NCBI GenBank assembly: GCA_046756945.1
Contig: JBHHXI010000050.1
Span: 1-19,338 of the forward strand
Reading direction: 5' to 3'
Length of the DNA: 19,338 bases
From: JACZQZ01 sp046756945
Lineage (GTDB): Bacteria; Pseudomonadota; Alphaproteobacteria; Rhodospirillales; 2-02-FULL-58-16
Shown here: positions 5,633-12,166 of the stretch, in pieces
How positions within the stretch are numbered: position 1 is the first letter of the stretch
Layout: the number at the start of each line of letters is the position of its first letter
Notes under the pieces: model-generated
Database searches by the model: none
What the model was told of the DNA's origin: nothing
Seen by the model: the letters and a program-made list of their open reading frames with translations, nothing else
Translations under genes and position numbers: made by a program

Positions 5633-7167
5633 CCCACGCCTCCTGCCAGTTGACGGGCGAGCGCGAACGGAAGGTCGGGAAAGAAGAACAGGAGCAGGGT
5701 TCCCGCGGCCGAGACGGTGAGCGCCAGGACGACGGTCAGCGGTGCCTCTCCATGCCCGTCTCGGCGGTGCCCGTGGTTGCGGGGATTCCCGCCGTCCCTA
5801 GCTTCGGCGCCCCGTGCGGGGCCGCCGCCGGCCGCCGGCTCCGCCGTCGCGGCGCGAAAGAAGGCGGCGTACACGATGGGCAGGAAATAGGCGGCGTTGA
5901 GCAGGGTGCTGAGCACGATCACCGCCACCGCGAACGTTTGTTCGGCCTCCATGGCGGCCCGCAGAATATACCATTTGCTGACGAAGCCAATGGTCGGCGG
6001 AAGGCCGATCATGGAGAGCGCGCCGATCGCGAAGGCGGCCATGGTCCACGGCATCCTCCGCCCGATCCCGTCGAGCTCGCTGACCAGAGTCTTGTGGCTG
6101 GCGACGAGGATGGAGCCGGCGCAGAAAAACAGCGTGATCTTGCCGAAAGCGTGGGCGGCGATGTGGAACGCCGCCCCCATGGCCGACAGCGGCGTCAGGA
6201 TCGCCGCCGCCATTATCACGTAGGACAGCTGGCTGATGGTGGAATACGCGAGCCGGCGCTTCAGGTTGTCCGAACGCAACGCCACCACCGACGCGGCGAC
6301 GATGGTGAACCCGGACACATAGAGAAGCCAGCCGCCGCTGGCCGCCTGGGCCAGGAAATCGATGCCGAAGATGTAGACGATCACCTTGAGCACGGTGAAG
6401 ACGCCGGCCTTGACCACGGCCACCGCGTGCAGAAGCGCGCTGACCGGCGTCGGCGCCACCATGGCCGCCGGCAGCCAGCGGTGGAAAGGCATGACCGCCG
6501 CCTTGCCGATGCCGAACACATAGAGCGCCAGCAGGATGCCGACGGTGGGACCGGCGGCCTTGCCGGCGAGGATGCCGCCGGCCCTGAAATCCAGCGTCCC
6601 CGTCATGGTCCACGTCCAGATGATGGCGAAAAGCTGGAGCCCGATGGAGGTCCCCAGCAGGATGCCCAGATAGACCCGCCCGGCCCGCTTGGCCTCCTCG
6701 GTCCCGTGGTGGGTGACGAGGGGGAAGGTGCACAGCGTCAACACCTCGTAGAAGGCGAACAGCGTCAGCATGTTGCCGGCGAAGGTGACGCCCATGGTGC
6801 TCGAGAGCGCGATGGCGAAATAGGCGTAGAACCGGGTCTGGTTCTTCTCGTGGTGGCCGCGCATGTAGCCGATGGAATAAATGGACGTGACCAGCCACAG
6901 GAAACTGGCGACGCCGGCGAACAGCATGCCCAGGGGCTCGACCTCGAACGCGATGGCCAGGCCGGGCAGCATCTCGCCGACGACGACGGCGGGCCGCCCG
7001 CCGGCGAACACGGCCGGGAACAGCGAGGCGACAAGCCCGAACAGGATGACCGCCGCCGCCAGGGTCACGCCCTCGCGCAGGTTGGGCCGCGACCCGGTGA
7101 GCACGATGAGGGCGGCGGCGACAAGGGGCACCGCCACGGCCAGCAGAATCGTCGCCCCGGCGCTCAT
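5629..7167 (-). CDS. Second proton antiporter membrane subunit (MrpD/MrpA N-terminal-like, 'D2')
   Basis: A 512-residue proton-conducting subunit of the NuoL/M/N family. The ion-translocation residues are visible: Glu141 in FAFYEVLTLCTFP (TM5), Lys222 in GIGKAAVMPFHRWLP (TM7) and Lys253 in the following helix (AVVKAGVFTVLK). The VEPLGMLFAGVASFLW segment and SIYSIGYM resemble MrpA/NuoL, but the MrpA C-terminal DUF4040 part is absent and is encoded separately in this operon. A hydrophilic Gly/Arg/His-rich insert (residues about 441-475) interrupts the last helices. The ATG at 7167 overlaps the stop of mrpD by four bases (ATGA). The same frame stays open upstream through mrpD, but that extension is the wrong frame of mrpD and is not part of this protein. 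Confidence 0.92.
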   Translation of the reverse strand: MSAGATILLAVAVPLVAAALIVLTGSRPNLREGVTLAAAVILFGLVASLFPAVFAGGRPAVVVGEMLPGLAIAFEVEPLGMLFAGVASFLWLVTSIYSIGYMRGHHEKNQTRFYAYFAIALSSTMGVTFAGNMLTLFAFYEVLTLCTFPLVTHHGTEEAKRAGRVYLGILLGTSIGLQLFAIIWTWTMTGTLDFRAGGILAGKAAGPTVGILLALYVFGIGKAAVMPFHRWLPAAMVAPTPVSALLHAVAVVKAGVFTVLKVIVYIFGIDFLAQAASGGWLLYVSGFTIVAASVVALRSDNLKRRLAYSTISQLSYVIMAAAILTPLSAMGAAFHIAAHAFGKITLFFCAGSILVASHKTLVSELDGIGRRMPWTMAAFAIGALSMIGLPPTIGFVSKWYILRAAMEAEQTFAVAVIVLSTLLNAAYFLPIVYAAFFRAATAEPAAGGGPARGAEARDGGNPRNHGHRRDGHGEAPLTVVLALTVSAAGTLLLFFFPDLPFALARQLAGGVG

Positions 7168-8645
7168 GGAATTGCCTTCAGCAGGAAGGCCGCGGCGCCG
7201 CCCGCCACGTCGAGGGTGCGCGTGGCGTCGATGCCGAAATAGACGGCGGCGCCGGTGAGCAGCCACATGGGCGCGAGCATGGAAAGCGGCGCCTCGGCGG
7301 GCGCCGGCCCGCCCTCGGGCGCGGGCCGGAAATACGCCGCTTCGACGACGCGCCAGATGTAGATCACCGCCAGGAGCGAGCTGAACAGCACGAACACGGC
7401 GATGGGCCACCAGCCTTTCTCCAGCGCCGCCTGTATCAGGTACCACTTGGAGACGAAGCCGACCGTCAGCGGCACGCCGATCAGGCTCAGGCCGGCGACC
7501 ACGAACGACGCCATGGTCAACGGCATGCGCCGGCCCAGGCCCGCCATGTCCCCGATTTGCACCGAGCCTATGCGCAGGAAGACACAGCCGAGCGCCATGA
7601 ACAGGGCGCACTTGATCAGGGCGTGGTTGAACAGGTGGACGATGGCGCCGGTGAGGCCGGTGACCGTGGCGAAGCTTATGCCTAAGACCATGTAGCCGAT
7701 CTGGGCGACGCTGGAATAGGCGAGCATGCGCTTGACGTTGTTCTGGTAAATCGCCACCGCCGAGCCCGAGACCATGGCCAGGATGGCCAGGCCCATGAGC
7801 ACGTCGCCGATGAGCTTGATCTGCAGGACCTCGACGCCGCCGAAGACGGTGAAAAAGATGCGGATGAGCACGTAGACGGCCACCTTCGTCGCCGTCGCGG
7901 CGAGAAACGCCGTCACCACGGACGGGGCGTAGGTGTATGCGTTGGGCAGCCACAGGTGCAGCGGAAAGAGCGCGAGTTTCAGGCTGATGCCGACGGTCAG
8001 GAAGGCCAGGGCGACGAGGATGGTGCGGGTGTCGGCGACGGCGGGCATGAGGGTGGCCAGGTCCGCCATGTTGAGCGTCCCGGTCATCATGTACATCAAC
8101 GCCACCCCGATGATGTAGAAGGTGGCGCCAAGCGTACCCATGACCAGGTACCGGTACGCCGCCGTCAGCGCCCGGCGCTCCGCCCCCAGGCTGATCAACA
8201 CGTACGACGACAGCGACGAGATCTCCAGGAACACGAACAAATTGAAGACGTCCCCGGTGATCGCGATGCCGAGCAGGCCGGTCAGGCACAACAGGTACAT
8301 CGCGTAGAACAGGTAGATGCGGTCCCGGGGGATCTCGCGCTCGACGCTGGGGCGCGCGTACGGCGCCACCACGGCACCGATGGCGGCGACGATGACCAGG
8401 ACAAAGGCGCCCGCCAAGTCGACCCGGTACTCGATGCCCCACGGCGCCGCCCAGTTGCCGAGAGGGTACGTTACCGGGCCGGTCTCGAGAACCCGCAGCA
8501 GCAGCAGGACGGCGATCGCCAGCACCACCCAGCTCACCGCCAGGGCCAGGGCCCAGGCCAGGGCCGGGCGCCTGAGCAGGACGCACAGCGGCGCCGCCAT
8601 CAGGGGGACTACTACCTGGAGGGCGGGCAGGTGGGCGGCGATCAC
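7164..8645 (-). CDS. mrpD: Na+/H+ antiporter subunit D (MrpD)
   Basis: A 493-residue polytopic inner-membrane protein, about the usual MrpD/MnhD length. It carries the expected proton-pathway residues: Glu141 in FNLFVFLEISSLSSY (TM5), Lys223 in SLKLALFPLHLWLP (TM7) and Lys254 in ATATKVAVYVLIR. The motif RMLAYSSVAQIGYM is typical of this family. It is expected to exchange protons for Na+ or another monovalent cation within the multisubunit complex. The start is GTG at 8645, overlapping the mrpC stop by four bases (GTGA), and its end overlaps D2 by four bases, so it is translationally coupled on both sides. Confidence 0.94.
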   Translation of the reverse strand: MIAAHLPALQVVVPLMAAPLCVLLRRPALAWALALAVSWVVLAIAVLLLLRVLETGPVTYPLGNWAAPWGIEYRVDLAGAFVLVIVAAIGAVVAPYARPSVEREIPRDRIYLFYAMYLLCLTGLLGIAITGDVFNLFVFLEISSLSSYVLISLGAERRALTAAYRYLVMGTLGATFYIIGVALMYMMTGTLNMADLATLMPAVADTRTILVALAFLTVGISLKLALFPLHLWLPNAYTYAPSVVTAFLAATATKVAVYVLIRIFFTVFGGVEVLQIKLIGDVLMGLAILAMVSGSAVAIYQNNVKRMLAYSSVAQIGYMVLGISFATVTGLTGAIVHLFNHALIKCALFMALGCVFLRIGSVQIGDMAGLGRRMPLTMASFVVAGLSLIGVPLTVGFVSKWYLIQAALEKGWWPIAVFVLFSSLLAVIYIWRVVEAAYFRPAPEGGPAPAEAPLSMLAPMWLLTGAAVYFGIDATRTLDVAGGAAAFLLKAIP

Positions 8646-8995
8646 GCGTCGTCCTCCTGGCTTTCGATTTCGTCGTCCTCGATGGTGCCGTACGCGTTGC
8701 GGATGCGCACCACCAGCGCCAGGGCCAGCGCCGTGGTGGCGACGCCGACGACGATGGCGGTCAGGATCAGCACATGGGGCAGGGGGTTGGAATAGGTCCC
8801 GATGCCGGCGTCCAGGATCGGCGCCGTGCCGCCCTCGACCTTGGCCATGGAGATATAGAACACGAACACCGAAACCTGGAAAATGTTGAGGCCGACCACC
8901 TTCTTGACCAGGTTGTCGTGGGCGATGACCACGTAAAAGCCGACCATCATCAGCACGATGACGACCCAGTAGTTATAGAGGCCGGGGAACTCCAC
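8642..8995 (-). CDS. mrpC: Na+/H+ antiporter subunit C (MrpC, NuoK-like)
   Basis: A 117-residue protein with three predicted transmembrane helices, homologous to complex I subunit NuoK. The family hallmark NPLPHVLILTAIVVG is at residues 70-84, and GLNIFQVSVFVF lies in the second helix. The C-terminus is acidic (EDDEIESQEDDA). The start is GTG at 8995, three bases after the mrpB stop, with AGGA about a dozen bases upstream inside mrpB. NuoK-like subunits carry part of the central hydrophilic axis linking antiporter modules. Length and motifs are normal. Confidence 0.93.
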   Translation of the reverse strand: MEFPGLYNYWVVIVLMMVGFYVVIAHDNLVKKVVGLNIFQVSVFVFYISMAKVEGGTAPILDAGIGTYSNPLPHVLILTAIVVGVATTALALALVVRIRNAYGTIEDDEIESQEDDA

Positions 8996-8998
8996 CGT

Positions 8999-9415
8999 TC
9001 AGCGGTCCTGATGGGCGAAGATGAAGAAAATGGTGATCATGGCGCCGGAGACGGTGGCGCCGACCCCGAACTCGATCAGGGAAATGCCCAGGTGCTGGCC
9101 GATCACCGGATTGTCGGCGAGCGCCGAGTAATCGAGGAAGTTGCCGCCAAGAAAAATCCCCGCCACCCCGACGCCGGCATAGAGCAGCAGGCCGAGGGCG
9201 AGCAGCGTCCGCGTCGCCCATGCCGGGGCCACCCTGCGGGCGTTGTCGACGCCGAAGATGAGGGCGTAGAGGATGAACGCGCTGGCGAAGATGACGCCGG
9301 CCTGGAAGCCGCCGCCGGGCCCGAAATCGCCGTGGAACTGCACATAGAGCGCGAACAGCATGATCGGCGGGATCAGGAGCTTGGAGACGACCCGCAGGAT
9401 GGCCTTGAAAATCAT
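8999..9415 (-). CDS. mrpB: Na+/H+ antiporter subunit B (MrpB/MnhB domain)
   Basis: A 138-residue membrane protein with four predicted helices and the MnhB hallmark GPGGGFQAG at residues 32-40. The later segment LIEFGVGATVSGAMITIFF is also typical. It is an obligatory small membrane subunit of Mrp/Mbh-type antiporters. The ATG at 9415 overlaps the stop of the preceding DUF4040 gene by four bases (ATGA). It corresponds to MbhF in the hydrogenase complex of Pyrococcus, and its position between the DUF4040 gene and mrpC matches that operon order. Confidence 0.93.
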   Translation of the reverse strand: MIFKAILRVVSKLLIPPIMLFALYVQFHGDFGPGGGFQAGVIFASAFILYALIFGVDNARRVAPAWATRTLLALGLLLYAGVGVAGIFLGGNFLDYSALADNPVIGQHLGISLIEFGVGATVSGAMITIFFIFAHQDR

Positions 9416-9945
9416 TGCGCCGCCTCCTTTTTTCCCGCCGGTTTGCGCTTCTTCCTGGGCCTGCGGGAGCGCCCGATAAGGATCAGAACGCCGACGGCGG
9501 CGGTGAAGATGACCGTCACCTCGCCCAGGGTGTCATAGCCCCGGTAGCTGGCCAGAACCGCCGTCACCACGTTGGGCAGGCCGGTGTCGGGGCCGGTTCT
9601 CTCCAGGTAGTAGGGCGCCACGTGACTGTGGATGGGGGCGTTCGGGTCGCCGTAGCGGGGCATGTCCAGGGTGCCGTAGATCAACACCGCGCCGGTGAGC
9701 ACGACTAAAAGCAGCGGCGCCAGGGTCTTGCGCGGCGCGGCCTTCTCCTCGCTGGTGGTGAGCGCCAGGGTTCCCAGCATGAGCACGGTGGTGATGCCGG
9801 CGCCGACGGCGGCCTCGGTGAAGGCGACGTCCACCGCGTCCAGCACGACGTACAGCACCGCCGCCGCCAGACTGAACACGCCGGCCAGCATGACCACGGC
9901 GAACAGGTTCCTCAGCCGCACCAGGGCCAGCGCCGTAACCGCCAT
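9412..9945 (-). CDS. DUF4040/MbhE-type antiporter subunit (separate MrpA C-terminal part); start may lie at 9981
   Basis: A 177-residue protein (from the ATG at 9945) corresponding to the C-terminal part of MrpA, or MbhD plus MbhE fused. The first half is DUF4040-like, with a conserved glutamate in DAVDVAFTEAAVGAG (Glu44). The second half resembles MbhE (YGTLDMPRYGDP through YDTLGEVTVIFTAAVG). The tail is strongly basic (RSRRPRKKRKPAGKK). The ATG at 9945 has no ribosome binding site and cuts the first hydrophobic helix short. The reading frame continues upstream without a stop, encoding IENLIDFALLSF, with AAAGGA ten bases before an ATC at 9979-9981. The real start may therefore be non-AUG. 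In canonical Mrp operons this domain is fused to MrpA; here it stands alone. Confidence 0.88.
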   Translation of the reverse strand: MAVTALALVRLRNLFAVVMLAGVFSLAAAVLYVVLDAVDVAFTEAAVGAGITTVLMLGTLALTTSEEKAAPRKTLAPLLLVVLTGAVLIYGTLDMPRYGDPNAPIHSHVAPYYLERTGPDTGLPNVVTAVLASYRGYDTLGEVTVIFTAAVGVLILIGRSRRPRKKRKPAGKKEAAQ

Positions 9946-9968
9946 GAACGAGAGCAGCGCGAAGTCGA

Positions 9969-10328
9969 TCAGGTTTTCGATGGCCGGCCTGTCCTTTCGC
10001 TGGTTTTGGCCGACGGGCCCTTTTTCCCGTCGACGACGGGCTTGACACCGCCGTTCAGCGCCGCCCGCGCCAGGGCGTGGGTGGTCGTCGGGCTGGCGAA
10101 GAATATGAAGACAACGATCAGGACCAGCTTCACCGTCACCATGGTGAAGCCTTCGTGGATCATCAGCCCGGCGAGGATCAGTCCCATGCCGAGGGTATCC
10201 ACGATCCCGGCCCCGTGCATGCGGGCAAAGACATCGGGCAGGCGGTTAATGCCGACGGCGCCGATGAGGGCGAACAGCGACCCGGCGATCAGGCATGCCC
10301 AACTGGCGATGTCGGCGAGCAGCGCCAT
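9969..10328 (-). CDS. mrpG: Na+/H+ antiporter subunit G (MrpG)
   Basis: A 119-residue membrane protein with three predicted helices. The MrpG signature is clear: ALIGAVGINRLPDVFARMHG (residues 20-39) followed by DTLGMGLILAGLM. The C-terminal 25 residues are hydrophilic and basic. The sequence at the start reads GTGATG on the minus strand; I chose the ATG at 10328, which overlaps the mrpF stop by one base (TGATG) as at the mrpE/mrpF junction, though the GTG at 10331 is possible. It is part of the E-F-G block that also heads the archaeal mbh operon (MbhC equivalent). Confidence 0.92.
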   Translation of the reverse strand: MALLADIASWACLIAGSLFALIGAVGINRLPDVFARMHGAGIVDTLGMGLILAGLMIHEGFTMVTVKLVLIVVFIFFASPTTTHALARAALNGGVKPVVDGKKGPSAKTSERTGRPSKT

Positions 10329-10615
10329 CACACGTCTCCCCGTTCGTCTTCGCCCAAGGGGTGGCCCAGGTGGCTAAACTTGACGTATTTGGTCACGGCG
10401 ATGGTGGCGATGAAGTTGATCAGCGCGTAGACCAGCGCGATGTCCAGGAACTCGGGCCGCCCGGCGAGGAATCCGTGGACGGCGATGAGGACCACGGTCA
10501 GGGTGCCGAAGGCGTTGACCGCCAGGATGCGGTCGAAAATGGTCGGACCCTTGATGGCGCGGAACAGTACGAGCGCCATGGTGACCAGGACGGCGGCGGA
10601 GGCGGCGGCGAACAT
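10328..10615 (-). CDS. mrpF: Na+/H+ antiporter subunit F (MrpF)
   Basis: A 95-residue membrane protein with three predicted helices. The family motif GPTIFDRILAVNAFG (residues 23-37), including Pro24 and Asp28, and LDIALVYALINFIATIA identify MrpF/MnhF. It is a small core subunit of the antiporter complex. The ATG at 10615 overlaps the mrpE stop codon by one base (TGATG), indicating translational coupling. Length is normal. Confidence 0.93.
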   Translation of the reverse strand: MFAAASAAVLVTMALVLFRAIKGPTIFDRILAVNAFGTLTVVLIAVHGFLAGRPEFLDIALVYALINFIATIAVTKYVKFSHLGHPLGEDERGDV

Positions 10616-11115
10616 CAGGTCTGGCGCCCCCCTCGGCCCTCGGCGGCGCCCTCCACCGCGGCGACGCGGCGGTCCATGTCGCCGCTTTTAAGCCCGTCGG
10701 CGGCCGCGCGGGTGAGGGCGTGGACGCTCAGCACCCCTTTGTCCAGGCCTATGGTGACCGTTCCCGGCGTCAGCGTGATGGAGTTGGCGTAGATGACATG
10801 GCCCAGCTCGCTCTTCTGGGTGCCCTTGAGGCGCAGCACGGCGGGGCCGATGGCCATCTTCGGGCGGACGATGACCCGGGCGATGTCGATGTTGGCCTTG
10901 ACGATCTCCCAAACCAGCCACGGTATGTACAGAAGGAAGCGCCAGCTCAGGTGAATGGGGTGGCCTTCCCGGTCGATCAGATCCATGCGCCGGGCAATGA
11001 GGACGACGACGATGGTCGAGGCGACGCCGAGACCCAGCAACAGGGGCTGGTAATGGCCCGACAGCAGAAGCCAAAGCCCATAAAGGACCGCTCCGAGACT
11101 CAGCGCTTGCAGCAA
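10615..11115 (-). CDS. mrpE: Na+/H+ antiporter subunit E (MrpE)
   Basis: A 166-residue protein, the first gene of the ten-gene antiporter operon. Two N-terminal helices are followed by WRFLLYIPWLVWEIVKANIDIA (about 58-79) and a soluble domain containing the family motif ANSITLTPGT (110-119). No ATG lies at the expected position; the start is read as TTG at 11115, with GGGGGAG eight bases upstream. A weak initiation codon on the first cistron could set translation of the coupled genes behind it; that is inference. The promoter should lie in 11116-11277 but was not clearly identified. Confidence 0.91.
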   Translation of the reverse strand: MLQALSLGAVLYGLWLLLSGHYQPLLLGLGVASTIVVVLIARRMDLIDREGHPIHLSWRFLLYIPWLVWEIVKANIDIARVIVRPKMAIGPAVLRLKGTQKSELGHVIYANSITLTPGTVTIGLDKGVLSVHALTRAAADGLKSGDMDRRVAAVEGAAEGRGGRQT

Positions 11116-11277
11116 AACCCGGCTCCCCCGATGGCGTCTTTCCGGGCTGCCCCCCCAACGCCGCGAATTTCCGCTCTGGCCGGCTCTTTCTTGGCCTCAG
11201 ACGATGGTTTCGTCAAGGGGGCCGTAAAAAAAGGTTAAGGTTTGCCGGCGCACGTGCATCTGCGCTATGGGAGTCCC
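11116..11277. promoter_or_regulatory. Divergent intergenic region of antiporter operon and DUF192 gene, with palindromes
   Basis: This region must contain the promoters of both divergent units. On the minus strand TTGACG (complement of 11211-11216) is a plausible -35 box, but no good -10 box follows at 17 bases. On the plus strand GCGCA 11248-11252 pairs with TGCGC 11261-11265, and ATGGGA-G-TCCCAT (11267-11279) is a perfect palindrome covering the ribosome binding site and the first bases of the DUF192 start codon. Confidence 0.3.
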
Positions 11278-11781
11278 ATGAACTGGACGAGGCGCCGCCT
11301 TCTCCGTGCCGTACTGCTTTTCGCCGCCGCCGGCCTCATCGCCGGCCCGCGTTCCACGGCTGTGGGCGCCGGGGCGTCCGCGCCGGTGCGATTCGAGACC
11401 TCCAGCCTTGTCGTCGTGACCGCCCGCGGCAGGTCCGGTTTCACGGTCGAGCTGGCCCTGAGCGCGGCCCAGCGGATGCGGGGGTTGCAGGGACGGCGCC
11501 GGCTTGCCGCCGACGCCGGCATGCTGTTCGATTTCCAGGGCACGGGCCCGGCCGTCATGTGGATGAAGGACACGTATGTGCCGCTGGACATGCTGTTCAT
11601 CGATTCCCAGGGACGCATCGTCAACATCGCCGAGCACACGGTGCCGCTGTCGCTCACCCCCATCCGCTCCGCCGGGCCGGTGCGCGCGGTTTTGGAACTC
11701 AACGCCGGCACGGCGGCGCGCCTGGGCATCAGACCGGGGGACAGGGTGCTGCATTCCGTCTTCGGGACGGCCGGACAATAG
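11278..11781 (+). CDS. DUF192 domain-containing exported protein
   Basis: A 167-residue protein. Residues 4-10 (TRRRLLR) followed by a hydrophobic stretch to about residue 22 resemble a twin-arginine (Tat) signal peptide, so export to the periplasm is likely. The rest is a DUF192 domain, with ELALSAAQRMRGLQGR, GMLFDF (81-86), VMWMKDTYVPLDMLFID (93-109) and the C-terminal LELNAGTAARLGIRPGD. DUF192 has no established biochemical role. Start: ATG at 11278 with GGGAG about six bases upstream; a TTG at 11242 is in frame but would put a poor extension before the signal peptide. It is divergent from the antiporter operon and lies 95 bases before the UxaA genes. Confidence 0.88.
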   Translation: MNWTRRRLLRAVLLFAAAGLIAGPRSTAVGAGASAPVRFETSSLVVVTARGRSGFTVELALSAAQRMRGLQGRRRLAADAGMLFDFQGTGPAVMWMKDTYVPLDMLFIDSQGRIVNIAEHTVPLSLTPIRSAGPVRAVLELNAGTAARLGIRPGDRVLHSVFGTAGQ

Positions 11782-11785
11782 TCGA

Positions 11786-11814
11786 TTGACACGCCGCGTT
11801 TCGTGTACCTAGTA
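11786..11814 (+). promoter_or_regulatory. Candidate promoter upstream of the UxaA operon
   Basis: A perfect -35 hexamer TTGACA lies at 11786-11791, five bases after the DUF192 stop. The expected -10 position holds CTAGTA/TAGTAC (11809-11815), a poor match to TATAAT. A palindrome TAGTACTA (11811-11818 region) and a direct repeat AAGCCACC (11817-11824 and 11830-11837) follow and could bind a regulator. A small hairpin CCGTT/AACGG (11842-11855) precedes the ribosome binding site GGGAGG. Confidence 0.4.
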
Positions 11815-11876
11815 CTAAGCCACCGTACCAAGCCACCCCATCCGTTTGAAAACGGGCCTGAAACCGGGAGGAACAA

Positions 11877-12164
11877 TTGGCAGCACCGCATTTTCTCGTG
11901 CACAACACCGCCGACACCACGGGCGTCGTGGTGGTGGAAGGCGTCGAAGCCGGCGACGAGCTGACCGGCTGGGTCATGGAGACCGACGGCACCATCACGG
12001 TGAAGGCGCGCGATCCCGTTCCCCTGGGCCACAAGGTATCCCTGGGGGACATCAAGAAGGGCGATACCATCATCAAATACGGCCACGACATCGGCCAGGC
12101 GATCGCCGACATCGCCCGCGGCGGGCACGTCCACGTCGACAACGTCAAGACGAAAAGGTGGTAG
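11877..12164 (+). CDS. UxaA-family hydratase/lyase small subunit, SAF domain (SuyA-like)
   Basis: A 95-residue protein consisting of one SAF domain, the N-terminal module of altronate/galactarate dehydratases encoded here as a separate subunit. Visible features are FLVHNTADTTGVVVVEGV, LGHKVSLGDIKKGDTIIKYG (residues 50-69) and the C-terminal HVHVDNVKTKRW. From memory this layout fits the alpha subunit of (2R)-sulfolactate sulfo-lyase (SuyA) at least as well as split altronate dehydratases. The start is TTG at 11877, with a strong GGGAGG site seven bases upstream. The large subunit begins two bases after the stop, so the two are certainly co-translated partners. Confidence 0.87.
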   Translation: MAAPHFLVHNTADTTGVVVVEGVEAGDELTGWVMETDGTITVKARDPVPLGHKVSLGDIKKGDTIIKYGHDIGQAIADIARGGHVHVDNVKTKRW

Positions 12165-12166
12165 GC

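Noticed and set aside
5650..7242. Plus-strand open frame of 530 codons opposite D2
   Set aside because: Same compositional artefact; no motif, and the opposite strand encodes a conserved antiporter subunit.
7168..8586. Upstream extension of D2 giving a 985-residue protein
   Set aside because: The extension is the wrong frame of mrpD; the true start at 7167 overlaps the mrpD stop as ATGA.
11226..11232. A7 tract (T7 on minus strand) as a terminator
   Set aside because: No minus-strand gene ends upstream of it and no GC hairpin precedes it on that strand.
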